Shown here: in pieces, positions 47,241-58,570 of the stretch
Position numbering within the stretch: the stretch's first letter is position 1
Layout: every line of letters starts with the position of its first letter
Assembly (NCBI RefSeq): GCF_018691265.1
Contig: NW_024881272.1
Coordinates: 25,657,323 to 25,721,322, forward strand
DNA length: 64,000 nt
Reading direction: 5' to 3'
Origin: Tyto alba
Lineage: Eukaryota; Chordata; Aves; Strigiformes; Tytonidae
Made by a program: the position numbers and the translations under genes
Notes under the pieces: model-generated
What the model was told of the DNA's origin: nothing
The model's database searches: none
The model's input: only the letters and a program-made list of their open reading frames with translations

Positions 47241-49379
47241 ACATAAAGCTCATAACAAGCAGAATACATCTTAAAAAAAAAGGGGTGAGGTGGGGGAATG
47301 TGCCTTAAAAACATTGGAGGTATATAATTTATAAGTATTATCTACATACTTTAAGAAGGGGAGAGCAGATTAACTGTAAAGCCAGAATAGAAACTAATAG
47401 GAAGAGACAGTAGAAATGTCAACTGAGGAAGGTTGTGGCAGGAGGAGGCTATTTAATCCTTAGCAATGTCCTGTAATGTCCCAGCACGCATTCACAAGCA
47501 ACAAGAAAGTTGTTATGAAATTGGTGAACAAAAACAGGCCTTTTTACCTTGGGCTGAAAAAGGAGTATATTGCCCAGGCAGTCTGAAGTAAGACTGGAAA
47601 AAAAAAAATCTCCCTCTGGGAATCACCCATGCCATGGGGGCTCTTGGGCAGGCAGTGGACTCTCACCACTTACCTCATGAGCCTATTGAAATGCAAGAAC
47701 AGCTAAGGAGGTGTCATACTGTGAAGTGTAATGTACTGTGCGGTTTTACCATCCTCAAGCTTTGCTTCATGATTACTCAACTACTCTGTGCAGGGGCAGA
47801 TGTACTGCTTTTTTCCCAGACTTCATCCCTTGCGTCTTTGACTTGGAGAAAACCAACTGCAGTCAAGTCATGTTATGAAGTGGAGCTCCAGATACCTCCC
47901 TCACTTCTTGCAGAGACAACTGCAAGACTTCTACTGGATTTACTGTCAATCCTCTCACTTTGAAGTCTCATCACATACTAATCACACATTCCATCATGTG
48001 CTGAGTTGTCACTAGTTTTAGAGACATTGACAGCACTATAGAGAGATGTCATGTGTTTTCCATTGCCGAATTGTCAACTTTGTCTCATCTTTTGAAGTGG
48101 CCTGTACAATTCACCCTAACCAACTGCACTGAGTAAGGAAATATACCCAGAGTTGTGTTTCTGTCAGCACTTTGAGCACCTCTGAACTCTGCAGGCAGGA
48201 TGAAAAGTCCTGTCTCTCTCAATTTTTGGTGTAAGGATATTTCTTTTCAGTTAAAACAAGATGATCTATATATTCCTAAATATAACCATAGTTAAGGTTG
48301 GGCAAGGACCACAAATTGCTGTCAAGTATCATTCCTGCTTCTCTGTAGCCATCATCACATGCAGTCTGTTTCCTCTCCCCCTCAATATCTGCTTTTTTTC
48401 ATGATTAAGACAAAGTGGGCAGGTAAGCAAGGGTTTCTAGGCTATTTGGGTGTTCTGGTGGAATAACCAGGACCATAAGATTAATCTGCTGGAGAACTGA
48501 TGGACATCAGTCCTGGAAAGGGACAAGAGTAACCCAGGTTTTGTTGTCTTCTGCTGAACTTGGCTCCCATGTAGATTCACTGTCCCTCCTGTTTTCCAGC
48601 AGAGCCTGTGGCTGAAAACGCTTTTATGGTGATAAGGTGTAGAGGAGGGGAGACCTCATGAGTCTCTCATGAACAAGGTGAGGCCTACGGAAAACGACTA
48701 AAGATCTCCCTGTAAGATGTCCTCAATTTCCCTGAGGAATCTTACAACAGTTTACAAATGTGAACTGCTATTCCTGCCATAAGCACTGTACACCATTGAC
48801 AGAGAATCCCAGATGCAATTTGGTAGCAACCTGCAACATCTCACAAGAATGAGGACAGGAAGTCCTGCTGAACCCCATGGGGAAGGGCTGGTGAAGCAGT
48901 CACAAGTAATCTGAATACTCTATCAGAAATGCAGTGTTGGTTTTCGCAGATACACACACATTTTCTCCCCCCTAAAAGGCTCTGGGACCATGCAGGACAC
49001 TGACTCAGCTGGATCTCAGATGCAACACTTTTTCTCTCTTCTTTTGTCGTCTTTTCTTTCCCCTCTCTTTCTTTTTCAGTTCAGCCTAAATAATGATCTA
49101 GGACAGCACTGTCTCTTTAAAGGTGGCCTTTTTAAGTGCAACCTAATCTTCTTCTATCCACTTGGACCTTGGATTTAAAAAATTTCACCAATCCGGATTT
49201 CCAAATCCTTGCAGATTCTGAGGGGGCTTGTTTATGGAAGTATCCTTTAGAAAATGGCTTAGACTTTAAGATGAGGAAACGCAGGGAGCTAATGTGAAGA
49301 TTTATGACTTTCTAGGAAGCTTGCAGTGCCTAAGCCCTGCTTGCTTGAGCAGTCTGAAGGTCCTTTTGCAGACTAAGAG
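47241..49379. other. Unique non-coding sequence
   Basis: A-run at 47273-47281 and short ORFs only (109 codons at 47634-47963 plus). No repeat or gene recognised. Confidence 0.5.
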
Positions 49380-49745
49380 GGATTAATACCCCTTTAACCA
49401 GCAGGGCTATGCACACATTCATAAATATACCAGCTCTCTCTCTCTAATCGCTTCGCTCCCTAATCCACAATGATTTCTTAGGAATTATCATTTTATCTCA
49501 GCTAAATAAGCACATTCCTTGTGCTTTCCTGTAGAAAAATAAAATCTTTCAGAAGCTTTTCTTCTCAAAAGTAGTGCCACGAAAATCAAGCTTTTATTTA
49601 AAACCTTGAGTAAATAAAGGAAACTTTGTTTATTTGTTTCCAAAGAGAAAGGTGATTGGTCACATCTGCCGAGCATCTGCCTGCCATTCCACCCGCTTCC
49701 CATCCAAATGACTCACCTGGTGCCAGGATCAGGCCCATTTATTTG
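49380..49745. promoter_or_regulatory. CNE-like block ending in a repeat-like terminus
   Basis: AT-rich with CTCTAATCGCTTCGCTCCC, AATTATCATTTTATC, CTTTTATTTAAAACC and GTTTATTTGTTTCC (FOX-like GTAAATA/GTTTATTTG). CCAGGATCAGGCCC at 49724-49737 recalls the GGATCAGGCC end of the old dispersed repeats, so part of the block may be repeat-derived. Confidence 0.33.
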
Positions 49746-51002
49746 CCCAACACCTTGTGAAATGATAACACCTCTCTGAAGTCAGGTGGGAAAGGCTTTT
49801 GTAAATTACTACTCATACCAATGTGACGATCATTAAAAGAGACCATTTTCGAGAATCCTGTATAGTTTTTCATGGGTTTTGTAGGGCTTTCTTTACCTCT
49901 TTTGCTGTTCAGGTTTTGTGAGGCTTTCATATGGTTTTATTTTTTTCATTTCACTTGCCCAAGGTCAGCTACCTTGCATGGGACTATCAGTCTTGTTTTT
50001 AGGAAACGTCATGCTTTTTTTGCAAAAAGCTGCGCTCTGGGTTCTCATGCAGCAACATCATGCAGTCTGTATAACACAGCTGGGTTTATGGGGGTTGATT
50101 TTGGGGCAGGAAGGAACTACAGGTAATAAGAAATCTGACTTCTAATGGCATTTTAAAAATAAAATAAAATAGTTCTTTTTATTACTAAGAATATTGTATG
50201 GAAGTATTTCTTTGGTAAATCATTCCCCACTTAGGCTTTGGTTTCTAAGATCACTTTCAAATCCAGAAATGAGTTCTGGCAAATTCCAGCTGACCTGAAA
50301 CACTCAGCCTGGGAAAGGCTTTGAGTTTTATATAAAAAAGCCTCTGAATTTGCTCTAACTCTTACTTATTTTAGTTAAACTCTTGCCTTCTATGACAAAA
50401 AATACACATAACCTTGAGAGTCAGTACAACTGTGTTGCATGGGGTGCTCCAGCACCTATAGGTTATAATGTTCATAGGCCAAAAAAGTTGTAATAAAGTA
50501 TTTATTCTGGTGGATTTTATTTTTTAAATAGAATTAATAGGGACAATATGAATGATAGTTGTAGAAAATCAAAACTGTTTTGGAGCAGTTCTGTTTGTTT
50601 AACATAAGAATATTTAAAACACAATTTGGGATGTAAATTAAAATATATGTCACTTCCCTTAGTAGATATAATAATGATAAATGAAGAATTAGAGCTATGT
50701 CCAAGTATTTCCAGAGTTCAGAGGTATTTGAATCTGTGGTTTCTTTTATGTCCCTCTCTACTGAGACCATTCAATTTAATAAGAAATGAAATAGTGTGAC
50801 AAATCTGCTGCAGCCTTTTATTACTTACAGTCCCTGTGGGCTTTATTTTTCCCTCTCCTAGCCCTTCTCCCTCACCCCCTCCCCACGCACTCAGTGGTCA
50901 GAATAGAAATATAGAAGCCATAAGATGGAAATACAGATGTCCTACAATGAAATCTTAGTCCCACCGGGTGTGTTTGCAGTGAGCACCCCAGGCTGGTGGC
51001 CG
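49746..51002. other. Unique non-coding sequence
   Basis: AT-rich from 50140 to 50820. No gene recognised. Confidence 0.45.
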
Positions 51003-51017
51003 TGCTCCCCCTGGTGT
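51003..51017 (-). promoter_or_regulatory. CTCF-like motif, minus orientation
   Basis: Read on the minus strand, ACACCAGGGGGAGCAC matches the CTCF core (CCASYAGRKGGCR), with A in place of C/R near the end. Occupancy unknown. Confidence 0.4.
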
Positions 51018-53596
51018 GCTGGGGACTGACCCTGACAAAGGTTCTCCTACAGAAGATGTGGAAGAGTCCCATTCCCTCTCTTTGTGCCAGGAGATCCTTC
51101 AGCATTCACTGCACCTTCAGCTGGGCTCAAGGTAGAGCTGGATTTTGTCCACCCGTGCCTGCACACAGGGACCTTGATTTTTAGCTCACGCGAGCCTAGG
51201 AGTGGGACTGACTGAACTGATGCACGATATGAATGAGTTTGACATCTACCAAATGAAATCTGCTCTTGTAGCAAACCCATCCTTTGTGGAGAGGTGGCTC
51301 CAGTTGTTGTTGGGGTACGTTTTCCCAACCATAGCTCTGCCACCATGGCATCTGCTACCTTCTTTTGCTGTAGTTGGCAGGTCTTCAAAGCAACCAGACA
51401 AAGACAGGGCTGATATTCCTGGTGCTGGCTTTTAACCTGTGTTTGCCTACTGGTCATAGTGGATCTCCTCACGGAATAAAAGGACTTGGAGCCCTTCTGC
51501 CATGAGGATGTTTCCAGTGTTGTTTCCTAGAGTCTTCTTGCAACAGCAAAAATTTCCATAGTGCTCCAAAGGTTCTCAGTTAAACCTGAGACTGATTCAA
51601 TTTAAGGGAGATTTGTACCTGGGCTGAGGCCCAGATTTCACATCTTTCTATACAATGTTTCTGCCCTAATGCTTGCTGAAAGCCTGAAAGTGGATGGCAG
51701 GATTAGCTAATGGGTAATTTAAATGGGTCATTTCATAAGAGATGTGTATGATAGGCAAGCTTGAAGCCTTGCTTAAACCCTGTAGCTTTGTCTGGTCTCT
51801 GTGCGTCTCTTTGTGCTCTTGCCATATGTCTCTTGGCTACTTTTTCTCTTCTCATCTCCCACTCTATCAATTGCAGAGCTCCCTTTCTTTGTCTTCTCAG
51901 CCAGTCTCAGTTAAAGCCCATTTTTGTCAATGGGAGTCATAGATTAGGGCTTCAAACTGCATCTGACAATGAATCTTCCACACATGGAAATAGAGAAAAA
52001 AGATTAGGTCAGGGAAAAGAGCTTTATATGTGCCTGCACATACATACACGGATTTATTATTTCTTTTCATATCTTTGTGTTTCTCTTCTAGACTGAAAGA
52101 TCTAAAGGGTAGGAAATTTGTAATAGTGAGACCAGAAAAGTATGTATAAAGGATGCTAATGCCAAGCATAGTTACCACATGCCCATGTTTAATAATCCTC
52201 ATTAGGACTGGAAAAACAAACATATTATGCCTTAGACTGTAAGAGTGTCTTTTAATAGAATTTGAGGAATTAAAACATGGGACCAAGGTTTATCGGCCTG
52301 TTGCTAGGAGAGCTGTGGCCTATGTTTACTTAGGGAATCATCATCAATAATCCCTTAATCTAATCGCAAAATATAGAAAGCTGCTGCACCAGACTGACCC
52401 TATTGGATGCAAGCAGTAAGCAACAGAAGAGAGCAACGAGGTTACCCAATAGCAACTGTTGAGTTACGACTGTATCTAGTAGAAGGCCATGTGTGCAGAC
52501 ACCCTGGAAGCATAGGAGGAGGCTTTTTGTCAACAAATGGGCCAAATGGACCTCAGCAGAACAACCACATTGTAGTATTTCCTCAGGAACAAAAGGACCA
52601 AAGTCCACAAAAATTACCATATAGGGCTAGGCCAATGTTTGCTGGAAACAATAGTGATCCTATTTCTGAAAGTACCCAAAAGGGGACACTTTCCCAGAAT
52701 CTAGCCTCTGGCACTTTCCTGTTCAGTCCTAGAGAGCCAGTGGTGGTATCCTGGAATGGAACATCTCTTGGTGGTTTTTATTTCATGAATTTGTTTGGTT
52801 GCCTTTTGAGGTAGCATAGACTTTTTAACATATAAAATATCACTATCGAGGAGTTTCAAAATGTATTTACAAGCTCTGTTTGTGTTTGTTTTGGATCACA
52901 ATTGGTTAGTGTTATTAGGTTAAGTCTACTATTGTACTGGAAGAGACAGTGAACAAACATCCCTTATTAGCTGTCTCTGAGCTTCTTGCCACCTTGTAGA
53001 GATACAAGTGCAATTTCAGATGCCTTTTCAGGAGTGTATGAGCACAAGGAATATCAAGAATCTCCCTGAATCTTACATAATTTTGGTTCCATCTCTGAAA
53101 TGTTTAAATAGGAGAGCTTGCAATCCAGACACCTAAATAAGAAATGAGATAAAAAATGGTGCAATCATTTGAATTCATACCTGAGATAGTGTGAGCCTTG
53201 GTGCATTTGGTGTGTGGGTAACATGCAGTGGTGTTTGTGTGAATTTGACAGATAGGGCAACAGAGTGCAGGAGTAAATTGCCATTCAACCCATTGAACAG
53301 TTGGCAATCTTTTCTGGGCAGCCACAACAGAGACAAAAAGAACTTCCAAAACTTGCCGCACCTATCTACAAATGTTTCCTATAACCCCCTTTTGCTGCTA
53401 ATGTACTCTGAAGAACAGTTCTGGCAGAAAAGCTGGAGACTTCAGTTTCTTTTCACATGTTGACAATCCAGAAGGATGAAGGTTATATTTCAAGGTGAGC
53501 ATGCTGGCCCTGGGTCAAATCTCTCATAAATCACCGTCTAAGTCTTGTATCTCCCATCCAGTGCCTAGGATGAGCTTTGTGATTTACTGCTTAATT
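51018..53596. other. Unique non-coding sequence with a foldback-repeat relic at 51911-51955
   Basis: The 51911-51955 piece contains AAAGCCCATTTTTGTCAATG then GGAGTCATAG, which resembles the amniote element with AAAGCCCATTGAAGTCAATGG. The rest is unique. The 135-codon plus frame at 52407-52814 is overlapped by an 86-codon minus frame and is unrecognised. A GTTGCTAGG (RFX half-site-like) word occurs at about 52302. Confidence 0.4.
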
Positions 53597-53630
53597 CAGA
53601 ACTTGATCCAAAGTCAATTGAAGTCAGGAG
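53597..53630. repeat. Ancient foldback-type repeat relic
   Basis: CAGAACTTGATCCAAAGTC followed by AATTGAAGTCAGGAG is close to the dispersed amniote motif GATCCAAAGCCCATTGAAGTCA. Only the middle survives. Confidence 0.45.
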
Positions 53631-55060
53631 GTTGACACCAAGAAGTTCAGCCCCTAAGGCTATTTAAGCATGACTTATGGAAGGAGGTACTTATAGACAT
53701 GAACCTTCTGTCTCCTGCTGTTCAGTATTTTTTATTTTGAACAATGTCTCTATGTTCCGGCCTCCCATTCCACCTTTTGGGGTTCTGATCTCTACTATGG
53801 ATACCAAAGACTGCAAAGCAGTCAATGTCAAAGTTTTTCTTGTCCCATGAGAGAGGGGACAGTCTGGCAGAAAATGCCCGCAGGAGCAGGGGAAGCAGAG
53901 TAGGGGCTATTCTCCTTTTGCTGAGGCTGACTTGTGCTGATTCTGGCTTGGGGAAGATCCAAGATTTCAACCTCTGTATTGTACCTTGGACATCTACATT
54001 TCCTCCCCAAGTAGGGGAACTCATTATAACCATTGTCTTTAATATCTATCCTTCTCCTCACTGACAGATGTCTAAGATAAGGCCCACCCAATCTCAGACT
54101 ACTACACCCTTCCCAGCTTCTGGGATAATTCAAGGTCCATCCTTCCATCTTAACCCTGAGACCAGATCTCCAAGCCTCTGATCTATGAACAAGACCTCAG
54201 CATTTCAGGGCCCTAGACAACACTAGCAGGCCATCCTGGGTGAGAGAGCCATAGCTACAAAGATCTGGGGGCCTTTGATGACGTCCTTGGGTAAAGCCAA
54301 ACTGGTTCTGAAAGAACAGCCATTGTAAGTATGCAGAGAGGTGTTGTTACCATGAAGGGTTTGCTGTTCTTATGGATGCCTTCAGCAAGATCCTCAGCTT
54401 TCAGGTGGACCACTCATTTTGATCCTGCCAAATGGTAACCAGCTTTGCTTCTACTAGGCTAGAGACCTTGACAGGGCTTTGGGAATCTGCCTGGACCTAA
54501 TAGTCCTGAGAACCCTTGTTACACCATGAACCATGAAGCTTGTTTAGGAAGTGAGTCTGGTGTAGTGTCACTCACCTGTGTGGGGTCTGGGATGTTTAAT
54601 AAGGTTCCAACCTCTCTTTCCTGCAAGAACTGCCGGGTCTTTCTGCTCTACTAGGCTACCTGCTTTCCAGAAACTTGCAGAAACTTCCCAGCTGTCTAGG
54701 AAAAATACCTCTTGGAGATGCCAATTCAATGTGGTTGACATTTTCAGTGGATTCAGAAGAGATTTTGGGGAGGAAAAGGGGGAAAGGAGCTGAGAAAAAG
54801 ACAGATGAGTACTCACAGAGATTGGCTGATTGTATCTGTCTTTCCTTCAGGAAAACATGGAAAGGCATGACTACAGCAACACAACAGCTTCCATAGGCAT
54901 TCCTAAAAGCCCATTGCAGTGGGCAGCACAGCCCCGCCTGCTTAAGGGCAGGAGGAAACAATGACATGAAGACAGATAACCTTGAAGTTCCTCCAGCTCC
55001 GCAGCTCCCCCTCAGTTAATACCCTACCCAAAGTGCTGCCTGTAGGAAGATGAGGCTCCA
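53631..55060. other. Unique non-coding sequence
   Basis: ORFs at 53722-54148 and 54568-54967 are open on both strands. None is recognisable. No repeat match. Confidence 0.45.
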
Positions 55061-55084
55061 CCCACTCCTGGCCACTGCCTGCCT

Positions 55085-55250
55085 GCCCGTGGAGCAGCAG
55101 CCAATCCAGAGCCAGCTCCTCCCCCTGCCCAATCACAACCTCCAATGAAAGTTGCTAGGGGTGATATCCCATCAGCCCCTGGGCACGTAGGGGCTGACGG
55201 ATGACTGCAGGCACATGCAACCTGGCCAGGAGCGGAGGAGAGCTCAGGTA
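55085..55250 (+). promoter_or_regulatory. Candidate promoter and first exon with three CCAAT boxes
   Basis: Three CCAAT boxes in the same orientation lie within 46 bp (55101-55105, 55129-55133, 55142-55146), with GC/KLF-like C-rich words between and upstream (CTCCTCCCCCTGCCC; CAGCCCCGCCTGC near 54931). NF-Y binds CCAAT, and spaced CCAAT boxes upstream of a start site are typical of TATA-less promoters. A perfect 9-bp stem with an 8-nt loop follows (55172-55197). A splice-donor match, CTCAGGTAGGG, has its exon end at 55247. Together this reads as an upstream element, a start region near 55160-55200 and a donor. No coding frame or downstream exon was identified, so a non-coding RNA or distant alternative first exon is possible. 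Since the CCAAT boxes could also serve the minus strand, orientation is not certain. Confidence 0.35.
55172..55197 (+). other. Perfect inverted repeat, 9-bp stem and 8-nt loop
   Basis: TCAGCCCCT (55172-55180) and AGGGGCTGA (55189-55197) are exact reverse complements separated by GGGCACGT. The stem is GC-rich and would fold readily in an RNA. It sits between the CCAAT cluster and the candidate splice donor. Confidence 0.75.
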
Positions 55251-55324
55251 GGGATGATCCACGGTGGCCTCTGTTCTGGCCGTATGGTTCTAGTGCTTCT
55301 GAATCTCAGTCTAACAGTGATTTT

Positions 55325-55620
55325 CCTTAAATGCAATCCTTTAAGGTGTTAAATCTAGCTTTAGCTTATTTGGCTGATCCAACTTAGATCAGATTATGTT
55401 TGTATTTATTGGGATTTATGGATGTATGATTGCCTCTGAGCCCATATGGACAGCTAATTTGTCAATTAGAGCAATGCTGATCATTGTGGAGGCATGGCAT
55501 AGGCTGTTAAGCACCATTATCGGTTTCAACCAGGTCTGACCTTGAGACACACATTTATTTTGCCTGACAACCTTTTATTCTCACTGCTGGATTACAGATA
55601 TGTAAATTGGGCTAAAACCT
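55325..55620. promoter_or_regulatory. CNE-like block next to the promoter candidate
   Basis: AAATGCAATCCTTTAAGG, GTTTGTATTTATTGGG, GCTAATTTGTCAATTAG (55453-55469), CACCATTATCGGTTTC and ACATTTATTTTGCC are found in repeat-free AT-rich sequence. It lies just downstream of the candidate donor at 55247, where a first-intron enhancer could be. Confidence 0.4.
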
Positions 55621-58440
55621 TGAATATTCATCTTAGGTACGTCAGGAAAATCAGAACTTGTTGGAGATGAAGAATATAACAGGGAGGGCTGTTGAGCTGC
55701 ATGCAGAGAATGGAACCTGCTTAGATCTTGCTTTGTATTGTACTGGTGTCAGTGGTAGGATTTGGGGCCAGGATGTCAGGGGAGTGCCCTGGGAGTCTAA
55801 TTAAAACCAATGGCCATTTCCCAAGCAGAGGGAGGTCAACTCTGATTGCTAATTAAAGGCCATTATTCCTGTTTTGTATTAGCTACAGCAAGGGCAATTT
55901 CCCCCTAAATCAGAAGTAAAGGGGGTTTAGCTGGTGATTCTGTTAGCTGGCAGAAACAGTCAGTTCCTCTATGCTGGTAGCATTCTAGGGACCAGTAGGA
56001 AGGCTGTGATAGCCCTATCATTTAGCCTGAGCGGGTGGGATGAGATGGTGAGTGGTATTGGAGGTGTGGTAGAAGGCTGGGTGAGAGGCAAAGAAGCTCC
56101 AGGTGTGAGGTCAGCCCCACTCTTCTCCTGTCCCATCAGGCTATTTATATATACAGTGGTGAGCTGAGCTGCATATAAATGTGAGTGTCAGATGTGCTTA
56201 GGCCAGATGATGTGTATATAGGTTAATTGGATGCTTGGGAATTCATCTCATCTAAGTGTTTAGAAATGAGGTGTCTAGGCATCTTCTATGACCAAGGCAC
56301 AGATATTTGGTGGTGATGATGTTTGAAAGAGGAAGGATGAATCATCATCTGCAGGTGCTGATCTCCCCACTGACTTGAGGAGGAACTTTGACTACCAACC
56401 TAAATGAAATGCCTAAATTTGAAGCAGCTACCATCAAGTGAGATAAATGCTACTGTGGATATGGGATGCAAATGTGGGCCTGGAGAGGGGCGCTAAGTGC
56501 TTCTTAACCAGCTTCCTTGCCTTCCTCTCAGGCTCCCATGGCCACATTAGTCAGATACTTCATAAATCATGTGTCTGAAAGAACAATTGTTCCACACATG
56601 TCTCAGTGATTCTGCACTCATCACCTTGACCCTAATGTTTTACAGAGAACAAAACCTACACCCACACCTGTTAAAGGACAAGACTAGGCACTAGGAGGAT
56701 TGTGGATTGTTTTAGTAATATGCCCCCAGCCTTATTGGTTGTAATCATGTAGATGATTTAGAGGACTAAATTTGTCAATTTGCTGTCAATACTGAATTAT
56801 TTCTATTACAATCATTACATCAAGAATCTAAATCAAGAGAGATTTTGTTTATTTTTTTAAGAAAGTACAGATTTGGAGGGACCTGAGTGGCAGGAAACCA
56901 TGTCAGTTTTGCCAAAATGCTTAATAAATTGAAAAAAGGGGAAGAGGAACATTTCACTTCAGTCAGTCACAACTGGCTATTGTTCCCAGTTAGCTCTTTT
57001 GTTTCTCTCTACCAGAGAAAGGGAAATGTCATTGATGCTGATTTGCCTGGAGACACCCATTGGCTAGAGTCCCACAGCATGAAAAATTCTGGGGGAAAAA
57101 TATCCCCCAGTGGCAAAATTCAACTCTAAAAATAATAAGCATGAAAAATATTAACTCTTCAGAGTGAATAGTGTGGTTGCTTGTTTACCAAATGGGATGT
57201 GTAAACCCATTACATAAATGTCTTTCATCACCCATATGCTTTCTAAACTAATCAGCTTTGAATCCTGCTAAATCCCAGATTGAGATAACAAATGAACAGC
57301 TCAGCTTGCTGGAAGAAAGACAGCCTCTTTCCGTAGAGTATTAGAAAGAGGCAAAGGTCAAATATTCCCCTGTGGATCACCCAAAAAGGAGACCATGCTG
57401 ATAACACCTATGTTTTTGCATGCTAAGTATTAAAGTGAAATTCGTGGCAAACACAACTAAAGGGCAAAGGTTCAAATTAAAACTCATATGTTGGCTTTGT
57501 ACAGGATGGAACATTATATTGTAAAAGAAGGTTTTGCCTTCCCAATCATATTGTGATGATATTCACAAGTCAGGGATGGTGATTCTGTTGGCTGGCATGC
57601 CAAACCAGCACAAATGACAGGCCTTTGGCTCCAACCAGCTTTCTCCTGGGCTGCATTTGGGGTGGCCGTTCTGCTGGTCTACACCAGGCACCGGTCACTG
57701 CCTCTTGCCAGGAGATGTGGATCCATGAGGAGGACTATGGTGATTTGGAAAGGAGGTGGGGTGTTTCACAGCGTGCTTGGTCTGCAGGCAGTGTCTGTCA
57801 GATGGGCTGTCCTAGAAGACCTTCCTTGGGGCAGCTGCAAACGACCAGTAGGTTCAGTGGGAGTGGGATTGTTTGGACAGGCATTTTTATAACTTTTTGT
57901 TGTGTTTCTGTGATATTGCCACTGAAGTTAAGCCAAACCTGACCTTCAGATACAGTTTTTACCAACAGTATTTGCCCCTCTTGTAGACAGGAATAATGTT
58001 TGATGAACGAGAGTGGGGTTTGGGCTACCTGACAGAGCATGAAACCGTTCCTGGCATGGTTGCATGGCCTACTGATGAAATGGGTGCAGAAGACAAGATA
58101 AACTGGGCTATTCTTCTAAAGAGCAAGCAAGAGAGGTGCTGGGACCTCAGCATGCACTGGCTGGGTTAACACCTGCAGGAAATAACATTATCCCTGAACT
58201 AGACCTGTGAAAGAGGGTCCAGTTCAGTCCAATAGAAGGATGTCAGGAACTAACTCCTTTCTAGCCCACACTTTGTCCCCCTTACAAACAAGTATTTGTC
58301 AGGAATTGAGTAGATTTGATCTGAAATTTCAGTAAGTATCAAATAGCTTTTTATCACAGCTATTTCCTACCAAAATGGCTCTTTCAGATCCCCCCTTCGT
58401 TATTTTTTTTTTCTTTTCAAATCCTATACACTTCCCCCTT
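55621..58440. other. Unique non-coding sequence
   Basis: Additional CNE-like texture at 56735-56850 (TCATGTAGATGATTTAGAGG, CAATCATTACATCAAG). AGTGTTTAGAAATGAGGTG and GTGTCTAGGCATC at 56255-56283 recall old amniote repeat words. No gene recognised. Confidence 0.4.
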
Positions 58441-58454
58441 TTTTTGATTTTTAT

Positions 58455-58570
58455 TCTTACAGTAAAAACCTTTGCTTCTTTGTCAGCTATCAATTGCTTA
58501 AAAAATGCAAGTGTAAGCGCAATTTTTTCAGTAACTGCAAAAATTGTTGATCGGTCAACAGTTTTTACAG
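58455..58570. repeat. Nested imperfect inverted repeat (foldback)
   Basis: Outer arms GTAAAAAC (58462-58469) and GTTTTTAC (58561-58568) are exact reverse complements. An inner hairpin at 58520-58546 pairs CAATTTTT with AAAAATTG and CAG with CTG around TAA, with one mismatch. Between these, partial complementarity continues. This is the structure of a foldback transposon fragment or RNA hairpin. I do not recognise a family. A 106-codon minus-strand frame crosses it (58329-58646), with a Lys-rich C-terminal half, but the palindromic base makes coding unlikely. Confidence 0.45.

Noticed and set aside
52407..52814. 135-codon plus-strand gene
   Set aside because: Unrecognised product, opposite-strand frame open over half of it, no splice signals placed consistently.
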